Source: Poriferisodalis sp026713105 (GTDB lineage Bacteria; Actinomycetota; Acidimicrobiia; Acidimicrobiales; Poriferisodalaceae). Taken from it: a DNA stretch of 64,000 nucleotides. Below, in pieces: positions 52,553-60,977 of the stretch. Made by a program: the position numbers and the translations under genes. A model generated the notes under the pieces. The model did not search any database. It worked only from the letters and a program-made list of their open reading frames with translations, and was not told where the DNA came from. The first letter of the stretch is position 1, and each line of letters starts with the position of its first letter. The stretch spans positions 2,294,001-2,358,000 of the forward strand of contig OZ220472.1 in NCBI GenBank assembly GCA_965115995.1, read 5' to 3'.

Positions 52553-54303
52553 GACGGCGCGCTTCCCTTCAGAACCGCATCGGCGTCGCCCTCGGGACCC
52601 AGGATGATGTCGTCGTTCGAACCGCCGGCGGGCACCATCGGGTACACCTTCTCCTCGGTGTCGACCCGGAAGTCGATCACCACGGGCCGGTCATTGATCG
52701 AGTTCGCTTTCGTGATCGCAGGCGCGACTTCCTCGGCCGACTCCACCCGGATGCCCGTACAGCCCATGGCCTCGGCCCAGCCCACGTAGTCGGGATGATC
52801 AGCGCTGAGGTACACCTCGCTATAGCGCTCTGCGTAGAAGAGCTCCTGCCACTGGCGCACCATGCCCAGGTAGGCGTTGTTCAAGATGGCCACCTTCACC
52901 GGGATGTTCTCGGCGCTTGCGGAGATGAGCTCCTGCGCCGTCATCTGGAAACAGCCGTCGCCGTCCACCGCCCACACGGTTCGGTCTGGCTGGCCCACCT
53001 TGGCGCCGATGGCTGCCGGCACAGCGAAGCCCATCGTCCCGAGGCCGCCTGAGTTGACCCAGGTGTAGGGGTAGTCGAACTTCCAGAACTGGCTCGCCCA
53101 CATCTGGTGCTGCCCCACGCCGGCCACCACGATCGTGTCGTCGGGAGTGTGGTCACGCAGCTGCTCCACCACGTATTGCGGCTTCAGCGGATGGCCGCTC
53201 GACGGTTGGTCGTATTGCAGCGGGTACTGCTCCTGCCAGCCCGAGATCGTCGACTTCCACGCCGATCGATCGGCCATTGCGTCGGTGGCATCGCCGCCGT
53301 CCGCGGGTCGCAGCGCAGCGATCAGCGCCTCAACGGCCAAACGGGCATCGCCGGCGATAGCCACTTCGGGCACACGCACCTTGCCGTGCTCGGCGGGATC
53401 GATGTCGACATGGATGACCTTGGCCCCGGGGGCGAAGTGCGCCGGATTGCCGGTGACCCTGTCGTCAAAGCGCGCCCCGAGATTGATGAGCAGATCCGCC
53501 TGCTGCATGGCCGTCACCGCCGAGTAGTTGCCGTGCATGCCGGGCATGCCGAGACACAGGCGGTGACGGTCGGGGAACACGCCGCGGGCCATCAGCGTGG
53601 TGACCACATGGATGTCGCACATCTCTGCGAGTTCCCGCAGCGCTTCCGCGGCACGGGCCTTCAGCAGACCGCCTCCCGCGTAGATCACCGGCCGCTGGGC
53701 TGCCCGGATCAGTTCCGCCGCCTCGGCGATAGCGGCTGGATCGACCCCGCTGCGGGGCCGGTATCCGGGCAGCTCCACGCCGTCGGGCCAATACCAGGTC
53801 ATCATCTCGTTGCTGACGTCCTTGGGCAGGTCGATCAGCACGGGGCCAGGTCGCCCAGTGGTGGCGATGTGAAACGCCTCGGCCACGATGCGCGGGATGT
53901 CAGCGGCCTCGGTGACCAGGTAGTTGTGCTTGGTGACCGCCATGGTGATGCCCGTGGTGTCGCACTCCTGGAACGCATCCGAGCCGATCGCCGACATGGC
54001 CACCTGACCGGTCACCACGACCATCGGGATCGAGTCCATGAAGGCGTCGCAGAGCGGCGTCACGATATTCGTGGCTGCTGGTCCGCTCGTGACCATGGCA
54101 ACCCCGGGTTTGCCGGTGACATGCGCGTATCCCTGCGCCATGTGGCCGGCGCCCTGCTCGTGACGAACGAGAACATGGCGGATCGACGAGTCCAGCACCG
54201 GGTCGTACACCGGCAGGATCGCCCCGCCGGGCAGGCCGAACATGACCTCGACGCCACTCATCTCCAGGCTTCGCATCAACGCCTGAGCGCCGGTGAGCTC
54301 CAT
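52549..54303 (-). CDS. ilvB: Acetolactate synthase large (catalytic) subunit
   Basis: A 584-aa ThDP enzyme with AGGAGA before the ATG. ELTGAQALMRSLEMSGVEVMFGLPGGAILPVYD opens the Pyr domain, and the activating Glu lies in VRHEQGAGHMAQGYA near residue 48. The PP domain carries the ThDP-binding VDGDGCFQMTAQELISASAENIPVKVAILNN near 440, then YLGMVRQWQELFYAERYS. It makes acetolactate or acetohydroxybutyrate. A leader with tandem hairpins upstream suggests attenuation. Confidence 0.95.
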   Translation of the reverse strand: MELTGAQALMRSLEMSGVEVMFGLPGGAILPVYDPVLDSSIRHVLVRHEQGAGHMAQGYAHVTGKPGVAMVTSGPAATNIVTPLCDAFMDSIPMVVVTGQVAMSAIGSDAFQECDTTGITMAVTKHNYLVTEAADIPRIVAEAFHIATTGRPGPVLIDLPKDVSNEMMTWYWPDGVELPGYRPRSGVDPAAIAEAAELIRAAQRPVIYAGGGLLKARAAEALRELAEMCDIHVVTTLMARGVFPDRHRLCLGMPGMHGNYSAVTAMQQADLLINLGARFDDRVTGNPAHFAPGAKVIHVDIDPAEHGKVRVPEVAIAGDARLAVEALIAALRPADGGDATDAMADRSAWKSTISGWQEQYPLQYDQPSSGHPLKPQYVVEQLRDHTPDDTIVVAGVGQHQMWASQFWKFDYPYTWVNSGGLGTMGFAVPAAIGAKVGQPDRTVWAVDGDGCFQMTAQELISASAENIPVKVAILNNAYLGMVRQWQELFYAERYSEVYLSADHPDYVGWAEAMGCTGIRVESAEEVAPAITKANSINDRPVVIDFRVDTEEKVYPMVPAGGSNDDIILGPEGDADAVLKGSAPS

Positions 54304-54370
54304 GAAGTTTCTCCTGCCCTGCTACTTGGAATGGTCGGTTCGTGTATTGACTGTGCCCATAAATGACTGT

Positions 54371-54416
54371 GCCTCCCGAGCGGGAGGCAGGGCGAGCGCG
54401 TCAAGACGGGCTCGCC
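54371..54416 (-). promoter_or_regulatory. Tandem hairpins in the ilvB leader, candidate attenuator
   Basis: Read on the minus strand, GGCGAGC and GCTCGCC (54416-54410 and 54397-54391) form a 7-bp stem with a 12-base loop. After two bases, GCCTCCCG and CGGGAGGC (54388-54381 and 54378-54371) form a perfect 8-bp stem with a 2-base loop. The first stem starts at the stop codon of a short leader frame. The second is the better terminator candidate, though no U-run follows. Alternative antiterminator pairing is not obvious by eye. Confidence 0.5.
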
Positions 54417-54493
54417 TAGGTGAGTACCCCTACAACCTCGTTGCCGCTCACGGCCCCCGCCGGGCAGCCACGCGTGTCTGCTGGCGTGCGCAT
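54416..54493 (-). CDS. Putative ilvB leader peptide (25 aa)
   Basis: A short frame from ATG 54493 ends in TAG at 54418-54416, giving MRTPADTRGCPAGAVSGNEV and then VGVLT. Four of its last six residues are Val or Leu (GTT GTA, then GTA CTC after Gly), and GTA is a rare codon in this GC-rich sequence. The stop abuts the first hairpin. A promoter-like TTGTGG-17-CAGAAT ends 6 bases before the ATG, so the mRNA may be leaderless. A shorter version from GTG 54451 (11 aa) keeps the same Val/Leu run. This is a classic arrangement for branched-chain attenuation, but the peptide is unproven. Confidence 0.5.
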   Translation of the reverse strand: MRTPADTRGCPAGAVSGNEVVGVLT

Positions 54494-54499
54494 CGGTTC

Positions 54500-54528
54500 A
54501 TTCTGTCGTGCCGTCCCCGCAGCCACAA
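54500..54528 (-). promoter_or_regulatory. Putative ilvB promoter
   Basis: TTGTGG (54528-54523) and CAGAAT (54505-54500) are separated by 17 bases on the minus strand. The predicted start of transcription falls at or next to the ATG of the leader frame. The rest of the stretch to 54595 shows nothing else on this strand. Confidence 0.45.
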
Positions 54529-54595
54529 CTCGACACGCGTTCACACACTGGAGAAATCAGACTGCCATGCCGCCGAGCAGGCGTACATTGGCCGG

Positions 54596-55975
54596 GTGCA
54601 GGGCGGACGGCTGTTCACCATCGCGGCCTGCACAGTGGCCATTGCTACGGGCGCGATGACCGCCGGGTGCTCGGACATTGCGATCGACGACGGCACCGGT
54701 CCCGCCATCGGAAGTCCCGACGGTGGCACCGGCCGAGTGACCACTGTGCCCGCCACGACCCTGCCGCTCACGCAAACCCCGCAGTACGTGGCATCCAACA
54801 CGCCCTGCCCCGATGGTCTGCCCGAGCTCGGAGCGGTCCCGCACGGCACGGCCGGGCCCGGACGCGGCGTGTCGCTCGTGCCGTACATCGATCTGGTCGA
54901 GTCGACCGTGATGGTCTTCGACAGCGCGCGGACCGGTGCGAGCGAGTCTGGCGGACAAGTCTTGATCGGCGGTTTCGTGGGCGACCGCCGGGGCCGGATC
55001 TGGCGGTTCTCACCCAACCTGGCTGTGCAGGGGGGCAACGGGTTCGGTGCCAGCCTGAGCGCAGAGCCGGTGGCCGACTTCTCGCCGAACACGGCCGCCG
55101 AGCACGATCAGGGCCTCGTGGGCATGACGCTGGGACCGAACGGGAGGTTGTGGATCAACCGCACCGACCGCCACGGTTCCAGCGTGCTCACGGTGCTCAC
55201 GCCGAGCGCCGACCGTGCGACGCTGCAGGGCAGCTACGCCGATGTGCTGGAGGTAGAGCAGACCAACGCGCAGCACAACGGTGGCGATCTGCTGTTCGAC
55301 GGGAGCGGGCTGCTCTACGTGTCCTTCGGAGACGGGGGCGGCCTCGGCGACCCCCGCCATCACGGCCAGAATCTCGCCACTCCGCTGGGGGCCGTGTTGC
55401 GATTCGCCCTCGACACCGGCGACAGCAGCGATCCCGGCGACTGGCGGCTTGTGCCTGCGCCTGGCAACCCCGACCTCGGACCCGGCAGCGACCCCCGCAT
55501 ATGGGTCTACGGCGCACGCAATCCGTTCCGCATGACGCTCGACGAGCCGACCGGCACCTTGTGGGTTTCCGACGTCGGCCAGCAGTGCATCGAAGAGGTC
55601 AATGTGCTCGACCTCGACGAACGCGGCGCCAACCTGGGCTGGAACGCCTATGAGGGAAGCCGGCGATTCGTCGGTGACGAGCTCGCCGACCACCGGCCGC
55701 CCGATTTCGAGTACCGGCACGGGCGCGGACTGTGCGCCGTCATCGGCGGCCACGTCTACCGGGGCAGCGAATTGGAATGGCTGGCGGGCCGCTACGTATT
55801 CGCTGACCTCTGCGGCGGCGACATCTACGCGGCAGCAGTCGAGCCTGGCGCGCAGCCCGATGAGGTCTGGCACCTGGGCGTGAGTACGCCGAGGCCGGTT
55901 GGGTTTGCGGTCGACGGGGCCGGCGAGCTCTACGTGATCGACATGGAAACCGGCGTGTGGCGCCTGAGCGGATAG
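54596..55975 (+). CDS. PQQ-type glucose/sorbosone dehydrogenase-like lipoprotein
   Basis: About 459 aa from GTG 54596. The N-terminus VQGGRLFTIAACTVAIATGAMTAGC is a lipoprotein signal, and a Pro/Thr tether follows. The GSDH beta-propeller is visible as AAEHDQGLVGMTLGPNGRLWINRTD near residue 165, HNGGDLLFDGSGLLYVSFGDGGGLGDPRHHGQN near 225, VYGARNPFRMTLDEPTGTLWVSDVGQ near 305, EEVNVLDLDERGANLGWNAYEGSR and FADLCGGDIYA. The family oxidises sugars with PQQ or has related roles; the cofactor and substrate are not proven here. The start is uncertain because no clear ribosome binding site is visible and the frame is open far upstream. Confidence 0.82.
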   Translation: MQGGRLFTIAACTVAIATGAMTAGCSDIAIDDGTGPAIGSPDGGTGRVTTVPATTLPLTQTPQYVASNTPCPDGLPELGAVPHGTAGPGRGVSLVPYIDLVESTVMVFDSARTGASESGGQVLIGGFVGDRRGRIWRFSPNLAVQGGNGFGASLSAEPVADFSPNTAAEHDQGLVGMTLGPNGRLWINRTDRHGSSVLTVLTPSADRATLQGSYADVLEVEQTNAQHNGGDLLFDGSGLLYVSFGDGGGLGDPRHHGQNLATPLGAVLRFALDTGDSSDPGDWRLVPAPGNPDLGPGSDPRIWVYGARNPFRMTLDEPTGTLWVSDVGQQCIEEVNVLDLDERGANLGWNAYEGSRRFVGDELADHRPPDFEYRHGRGLCAVIGGHVYRGSELEWLAGRYVFADLCGGDIYAAAVEPGAQPDEVWHLGVSTPRPVGFAVDGAGELYVIDMETGVWRLSG

Positions 55976-56024
55976 GGCGCGACCAGATGATCGCTGCCTC
56001 CTTGATCGCGGTCGGGCCCTAGCC

Positions 56025-57335
56025 GTGCTGCGCCGCACGGTCTATGACCGCGAGATCCTGCTGCTCGCTGTTCCGGCGTTCGGCGCACTGATCGCCGAAC
56101 CGCTGTACGTCGTCACCGACACGGCGATCGTGGGCAGGCTCGGCACGCCCGAGCTGGCAGGGCTTGCGATCGCTTCGGCCATCCTGCTCAGCGCTCATGC
56201 GGCGTTGATCTTCCTGGCCTACGGCACGACCGGGCTGGTGGGTCGGCTCGTGGGTGCTGGTGCTCCGCAGAGAGCCGCTGAACAAGGCATCGCCGGCATG
56301 TGGCTTTCGGTCGGCTTCGGCATCGCTGTCAGCTTGGGCATGTGGGCCGGCTCGGGATGGCTCGTGGGCCTGTTCGACCCGACTCCCGAAGTCGCCGATC
56401 TGGCACTCACGTACTTGCGGATCAGCCTTATCGGCTTCACTGCGCTGCTGGCAGCAATGGCCGCTACCGGCTACCTGCGGGGCGCGCAGGACACGATCAC
56501 ACCCCTCATCGTGGCGGTGGCGTCCGCTATCGCAAATCTCCTCATCGAGCTGGTCCTGGTGTTCGAGCTCGACATGGGCATCGCCGGCTCGGCATGGTCG
56601 ACCGTCATTGCCCAATGGGCAGCGGCAATCGCCTTCGCCTTCGCCGTTCGCCGCCGCACGCGGGCCGTCGGCGCCTCGTTGCGGCTCGTTGCGGCTGCAG
56701 CCCGCCGTTATGCCCGTGTCGGGCTGCAGATGTTCGCTCGCACCAGTGCGCTGCGGGGCTCGTTCGTGCTGGCGGCCGTGTTTGCCTCGCGCATCGGGAC
56801 CACCGAGGTGGCATCGCACCAGATCGGCGCCGAGATCTGGGCGCTGCTGGCCCTGGCGCTCGATGCGGTCGCCATCGCGGGCCAGGCCATGGTGGCCAAG
56901 GAACTGGGCGCCGGCCGGCCCGAGGTGGCTCGCGCAGCCAGCGTCCGGATGATCGGCATGAGCCTCCAGCTCAGCTTCGTGTTCGGTCTGGTGCTCGTCG
57001 TGCTGCGCGGGCCGCTGGCATCGATCTTCAGCACCGACCCCGACGTGGTCTCCCTCGGCGGATTCATCCTGCTGTTCGTGGCTGCCATGCAACCGGTCAA
57101 TGCCGCCGCGTTCGCCTTCGACGGCATCTTCATCGGCGCCGGCGACCTGGGCTTTCTGGCACGGGCGATGATTGGCGCTGCAACGGGCTTCGCAATCGTC
57201 GGCGGGACGGTGCGCCTGCTGGACTTCGGAATCGGATGGCTCTGGGCGGCCCTCCTCGCGTTCATGTGCTTTCGCGTTGCGCCGCAATGGATTCGCTTCC
57301 GGGGCGACGCTTGGCTGCGCACGGGCGAGGGCTGA
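56025..57335 (+). CDS. MATE-family efflux transporter
   Basis: 436 aa from GTG 56025, with about 12 membrane segments. MATE wording is plain: REILLLAVPAFGALIAEPLYVVTDTAIVGRLGTPELAGLAIA at the start, YGTTGLVGRLVGAGAPQRAAEQGIAGMWL near residue 66, LRGAQDTITPLIVAVASAIANLLIELVLVF near 150 and ALAIDAVAIAGQAMVAKELGAG-like sequence near 285. It is a DinF-type exporter by length. It exports drugs or metabolites in exchange for H+ or Na+; the substrate is unknown. It is convergent with gatB. Confidence 0.9.
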   Translation: MLRRTVYDREILLLAVPAFGALIAEPLYVVTDTAIVGRLGTPELAGLAIASAILLSAHAALIFLAYGTTGLVGRLVGAGAPQRAAEQGIAGMWLSVGFGIAVSLGMWAGSGWLVGLFDPTPEVADLALTYLRISLIGFTALLAAMAATGYLRGAQDTITPLIVAVASAIANLLIELVLVFELDMGIAGSAWSTVIAQWAAAIAFAFAVRRRTRAVGASLRLVAAAARRYARVGLQMFARTSALRGSFVLAAVFASRIGTTEVASHQIGAEIWALLALALDAVAIAGQAMVAKELGAGRPEVARAASVRMIGMSLQLSFVFGLVLVVLRGPLASIFSTDPDVVSLGGFILLFVAAMQPVNAAAFAFDGIFIGAGDLGFLARAMIGAATGFAIVGGTVRLLDFGIGWLWAALLAFMCFRVAPQWIRFRGDAWLRTGEG

Positions 57336-57374
57336 GCGCCCAGCGGCGCCGTCAGATCGCTGCCGGGGCGCTCA
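57333..57374. terminator. Shared hairpin containing both stop codons of MATE gene and gatB
   Basis: TGAGCGCCC (57333-57341) and GGGCGCTCA (57366-57374) are perfect 9-bp inverted repeats with a 24-base loop. The first three bases are the MATE stop, and the last three are the gatB stop on the minus strand. It is symmetrical and could serve both genes. Confidence 0.6.
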
Positions 57375-58826
57375 ACCGTCTCGGCGTTGGGCGAGCAGCT
57401 GGTTGACGGCCTTGCCGTCGGCTTGGCCGCGGGTGGCCTTCATCACTGCTCCCACGAACACGCCCGCCACCTTGGCTTCACCGGCGCAGAACTTCTGCCA
57501 GGCCTCAGGATGGTCGGCGATGGCCTGGTCCACCAGCGTCTCCAGCTCGCCGGAATCCATGGCCTCGAAACCGAGCTCGGCGGCGATGGCGCCGGGGTCG
57601 GCATTGCCGTCGTGTGCTCGCTCGCACATGACGCCGAGCACGGTCTTGGCCTGTGTCGCCGTGAGCTGCCCCGCTGCCTCCATCTGGACCAGCGACGCCA
57701 GCTGCGTCGCATCAAGCAGCTCGGCCCCGTCGAGGGCGAGGTTCTGCACAGCGTGCATCACTGTGCGGTTCGCGTCGGCACCGGCGCCGACTGCGTCCAG
57801 CACCAGCGAGGCCAGACCGCGGTTCACGATGATCTGTGCATCATCGAGATCAGCACCCAGCTCGCCGAGGCGTTCGCGCTGGGCGGCGGGCAGTGCTCCC
57901 ATGGCGGCACGGACTCGGGAGATCCATTCAGGATCGGGCGCGAGCGGCACCAGGTCGGGCTCGGGGAAGTAGCGATAGTCGTCAGCTTCTTCCTTGGACC
58001 GCAGCGAGTGGGTGCGTCCGTCGGTGGACCAGTGGCGGGTCTCCTGGATCGGCGCCTCGCCGGCTTGGTAGAGCCCGATGTGGCGACGAGCCTCGTAGTC
58101 GATGGCGTTGCGCAGCGACCGCAGCGAGTTGACGTTCTTGACTTCGCACCGCGTGCGCAGCTCACCCGAGCCGGCGGGCCGCACGCTGATGTTCGCGTCG
58201 ACGCGCATCGAGCCTTCCTCGAGTCGGGCGTCGGATGCACCGAGCGCCAACAGGATCGCCCGCAGCTCCTCGACATAGGCACTGGCCTCGGCTGCCGAGC
58301 CGATGTCCGGCCGTGAGACGATCTCCAGCAGCGGCGTACCTGCGCGGTTGTAGTCCACCAGCGCCCCGACGGCCCCATGGATGCGGCCGTCTGCGCCTCC
58401 CAGGTGCGTCGTCTTGCCGGCGTCCTCTTCCAGATGCGCCCGCTCGATGCCGACCCGGTTCGCGCCGGGCACGTCCAGCCAGCCATCGGAACAGATCGGC
58501 TGGTCGTACTGGCTGACCTGGTAGTCCTTCGGCATGTCGGGGTAGAAGTAGTTCTTGCGGTGGAAGATCGAAGGCCGGATCTCGCAGTTGAGCGCGAGCC
58601 CCACCGCAATGGCCAATTCGACGGCGCGTCGGTTCAGCACGGGCAGCGAGCCGGGCAGGCCCAGGCAGACCGGCGTGACGTTGGTGTTCGGCTCATCGCC
58701 GAAGCGGCTGGGCGCAGCGGAAAACAGCTTCGTGTCGGTGGCCAGCTCGACGTGGACTTCGAGGCCCACGACGGTCTCCCAGTCGTCAGTTGCCGCGCTT
58801 GCCTCGTGATGCTGTGCTGCGGCCAT
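57372..58826 (-). CDS. gatB: Aspartyl/glutamyl-tRNA amidotransferase subunit B
   Basis: 484 aa from ATG 58826 with GGGAG upstream. WETVVGLEVHVELATDTKLFSAAP at the start, LGLPGSLPVLNRRAVELAIAVGLALNCEI near residue 55, and the metal/ATP-site FHRKNYFYPDMPKDYQVSQYDQPI near 88 are diagnostic, as is RIHGAVGALVDYNRAGTPLLEIVSRPD near 155. The C-terminal YqeY-like tail (ATQAKTVLGVM onward) is present. It phosphorylates Glu-tRNA(Gln) and transfers the ammonia supplied by GatA. It follows gatA by 73 bases. Confidence 0.95.
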   Translation of the reverse strand: MAAAQHHEASAATDDWETVVGLEVHVELATDTKLFSAAPSRFGDEPNTNVTPVCLGLPGSLPVLNRRAVELAIAVGLALNCEIRPSIFHRKNYFYPDMPKDYQVSQYDQPICSDGWLDVPGANRVGIERAHLEEDAGKTTHLGGADGRIHGAVGALVDYNRAGTPLLEIVSRPDIGSAAEASAYVEELRAILLALGASDARLEEGSMRVDANISVRPAGSGELRTRCEVKNVNSLRSLRNAIDYEARRHIGLYQAGEAPIQETRHWSTDGRTHSLRSKEEADDYRYFPEPDLVPLAPDPEWISRVRAAMGALPAAQRERLGELGADLDDAQIIVNRGLASLVLDAVGAGADANRTVMHAVQNLALDGAELLDATQLASLVQMEAAGQLTATQAKTVLGVMCERAHDGNADPGAIAAELGFEAMDSGELETLVDQAIADHPEAWQKFCAGEAKVAGVFVGAVMKATRGQADGKAVNQLLAQRRDG

Positions 58827-58899
58827 CAGGCAACTCCCTGAAGAGGGCCAGCCGCTTGTGCATGAGGATCCGCGGCGCCACCGCGAGCATGCGTCGCCA

Positions 58900-60444
58900 T
58901 CACGTACCTGCCGGCATGGCACCGGCAGCCATCTGCGGCGCAGGCAGCGGCGGCGCGGCTCGCTCCAGTGCCGCCGCCACTGTCAGCATCGTCTCCTCGC
59001 CCAGTGCCGGGGCCATGACCTGCACGCCCACCGGCAAGTCGTCCGCGCCGGTGCCAAAGGGAACCGACATGGCTGGGTCTCCCGAGAGATTGGACGGGAT
59101 GGTGCAGGTGTCGCAGCGGTACATCGTCATGGGATCGGAGCGCTCGCCGAAGCGGAACGCTACGCACGGCGACGTGGGAGACAGCAGCACGTCGAAGTCG
59201 GCGTAGGCGGCATCGAAGTCTCTGCGGGTCAGCATGCGGACCCGCTGAGCCTTGCCGTAGTAGGCGTCGTAGTAGCCGGCGCTGAGCGCGAACGTCCCCA
59301 GCATGATGCGCGCCTTGACCTCGTCGCCGAAGCCGGCCCTGCGAGTCAAGCGATTCATCTCCTCGACGTCTGCGCCGTCGACTCGCAGCCCGTAGCGCGT
59401 GCCGTCATAGCGCGCCAAGTTGCTCGAAGCTTCCGCAGGTGCGATCAGGTAGTACGCAGTGAGGCCGTAGGTAACCGCGGGCACCGAGACCCGGCCGACC
59501 GATGCTCCGGCATCCGCAAGGGCGTCGGCCGCTTCGAGCACCCGCTCAGTCACATCAGCGTCAATCCCGTCCAGTGCTTCGCCGGCTGCATCTGCGTTCC
59601 CAAGGCGTCGGGTTGCCTCGCCGCGGGTCGCTGAGCCGGTGCGACTGCCTCCGGTCAGCTCGCTCACGATGCCCACTCGCAGGCCCTCGACGCCCCGCCC
59701 CGACGCCGCCGCGACGTCCGGCACCGCTGTGGGAATCGACGTGCTGTCGGCCGGGTCGTGGCCGCTGATGACCTGCAGTGCGAGCGCTGCATCGGCAACA
59801 TCGGCTGCGAACGGGCCGATCTGGTCGAATGAGCTGGCGAAGGCGACGAGCCCGTAGCGGCTGACGCGCCCGTACGTGGGCTTGATGCCGACGATCCCGC
59901 ACAAGGCAGCGGGTTGCCGGATGGAGCCGCCGGTGTCCGATCCCAGCGCCAAGGGCGCGAACCCGGCGGCGACCGCCGCAGCCGAGCCCCCGCTGGAGCC
60001 GCCGGGCACCCGAGCGAGGTCGTAGGGGTTGCGCGTCGGGCCGAACGCTGAGTGCTCTGTGGAACTGCCCATCGCGAATTCGTCGAGATTTGTCTTACCG
60101 ACCATCACCGCACCGGCGGCCGTCATCGCCTGCACCACTGTGGCGTCGTAGGGCGGCGACCACGTCTCGAGCATGCGCGATGAGCAGGTGGTCGGCACGC
60201 CGCGAGTACACAAGTTGTCCTTGAAGGCGATGGGAACGCCTGCCAGCGGACCCGGATCGCGGCCTTCGGAGACTGCCGCATCAATCGCTTCGGCAGCTGC
60301 ACGAGCCTGCTCAGCGGTCACCGTATTGAACGCGTGAATGTCGCCGTCGTGAGCCTCGATGCGACCGAGGTATTCCTCGAGAACGTCGGATGCGCGGCGA
60401 TTGCCGGAGCGGACGTCGCTGGCAATCGCACGTGCTGTGCTCAT
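58900..60444 (-). CDS. gatA: Aspartyl/glutamyl-tRNA amidotransferase subunit A
   Basis: A 514-aa amidase-signature enzyme. The Ser-cisSer-Lys residues are in PIAFKDNLCTRG near residue 73, SDTGGSIRQPAALCG near 170 and RVPGGSSGGSAAAVAAGFAPLALG near 150. GTFALSAGYYDAYYGKAQRVR near 400 is typical GatA. It releases ammonia from glutamine. The start region is duplicated: a second ATG with the same context 29 bases upstream opens a 10-codon frame that ends in an ATGA overlap with the real start. Confidence 0.95.
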   Translation of the reverse strand: MSTARAIASDVRSGNRRASDVLEEYLGRIEAHDGDIHAFNTVTAEQARAAAEAIDAAVSEGRDPGPLAGVPIAFKDNLCTRGVPTTCSSRMLETWSPPYDATVVQAMTAAGAVMVGKTNLDEFAMGSSTEHSAFGPTRNPYDLARVPGGSSGGSAAAVAAGFAPLALGSDTGGSIRQPAALCGIVGIKPTYGRVSRYGLVAFASSFDQIGPFAADVADAALALQVISGHDPADSTSIPTAVPDVAAASGRGVEGLRVGIVSELTGGSRTGSATRGEATRRLGNADAAGEALDGIDADVTERVLEAADALADAGASVGRVSVPAVTYGLTAYYLIAPAEASSNLARYDGTRYGLRVDGADVEEMNRLTRRAGFGDEVKARIMLGTFALSAGYYDAYYGKAQRVRMLTRRDFDAAYADFDVLLSPTSPCVAFRFGERSDPMTMYRCDTCTIPSNLSGDPAMSVPFGTGADDLPVGVQVMAPALGEETMLTVAAALERAAPPLPAPQMAAGAMPAGT

Positions 60445-60484
60445 CGGACGCTCGCAGGGCTCGCTGTGCTCATCGGACGCTCGC
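60434..60484 (-). repeat. 22-bp direct repeat creating a mini-frame before gatA
   Basis: GCTGTGCTCATCGGACGCTC plus GC occurs at 60434-60455 and 60463-60484. Each copy holds an ATG on the minus strand. The upstream ATG (60473-60471) opens a 10-codon frame whose TGA overlaps the gatA ATG, so gatA may be translated by coupling. No good Shine-Dalgarno sits before either ATG. Confidence 0.8.
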
Positions 60485-60503
60485 CGTTCGGATCATGTCC
60501 GGC

Positions 60504-60815
60504 TCAGGTCTTCTCGCCGAGCACCGGCGGCACTTCGAACTGCCCGTCGGACGCTGCGGGTGCCTGGTCCAGCACCTCGTCCCGGTCGATTGTCCGACCG
60601 GCTACGTCGTCGCGGAACACATTGCGGAGCGGGTACGGGTGCGCGAGCGGCGGAACCTCTGCAAGGTCGAGATCCTCCAGCTCACGAGCGTGCTCGAGGA
60701 CCCGTCCAAGGTGGCCCGTGTAGTGCTCGATCTCATCTGGGGCGAGCTCGATCCGCGCCAGCCGCGCCACATGCGCGACCTGATCCGTGCTGATCGCAGG
60801 CGTCGCTTCTCCCAT
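60504..60815 (-). CDS. gatC: Aspartyl/glutamyl-tRNA amidotransferase subunit C
   Basis: 103 aa. STDQVAHVARLARIELAPDEIEHYTGHLGRVLEHARELEDLDLAEVPPLAHPYPLRN is standard GatC, and the C-terminal belt FRDDVAGRTIDRDEVLDQAP wraps GatA in known structures. It is the first gene of gatCAB. Upstream, 60816-60977 holds no gene that I can see. Confidence 0.93.
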   Translation of the reverse strand: MGEATPAISTDQVAHVARLARIELAPDEIEHYTGHLGRVLEHARELEDLDLAEVPPLAHPYPLRNVFRDDVAGRTIDRDEVLDQAPAASDGQFEVPPVLGEKT

Positions 60816-60977
60816 GGCAAGCGGCAGGGTACCGGCACGATTTCGGCGATGAATCAGAACGGCGACGGTGGCGTGCTCGGGTCGCCAGAGCAGCCCGTTT
60901 CGACAGCGACGGCCGTGCGTTCCGACCGCCAGAGCGGTGCCTTTCGACCGTGGCAGCGGCAGGGTGCCGGCGCGGCC

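Noticed and set aside
53107..54366. Long open frame antisense to ilvB
   Set aside because: It is the mirror of a strongly conserved gene in GC-rich sequence, reads as low-complexity His/Arg-rich protein, and has no ribosome binding site.
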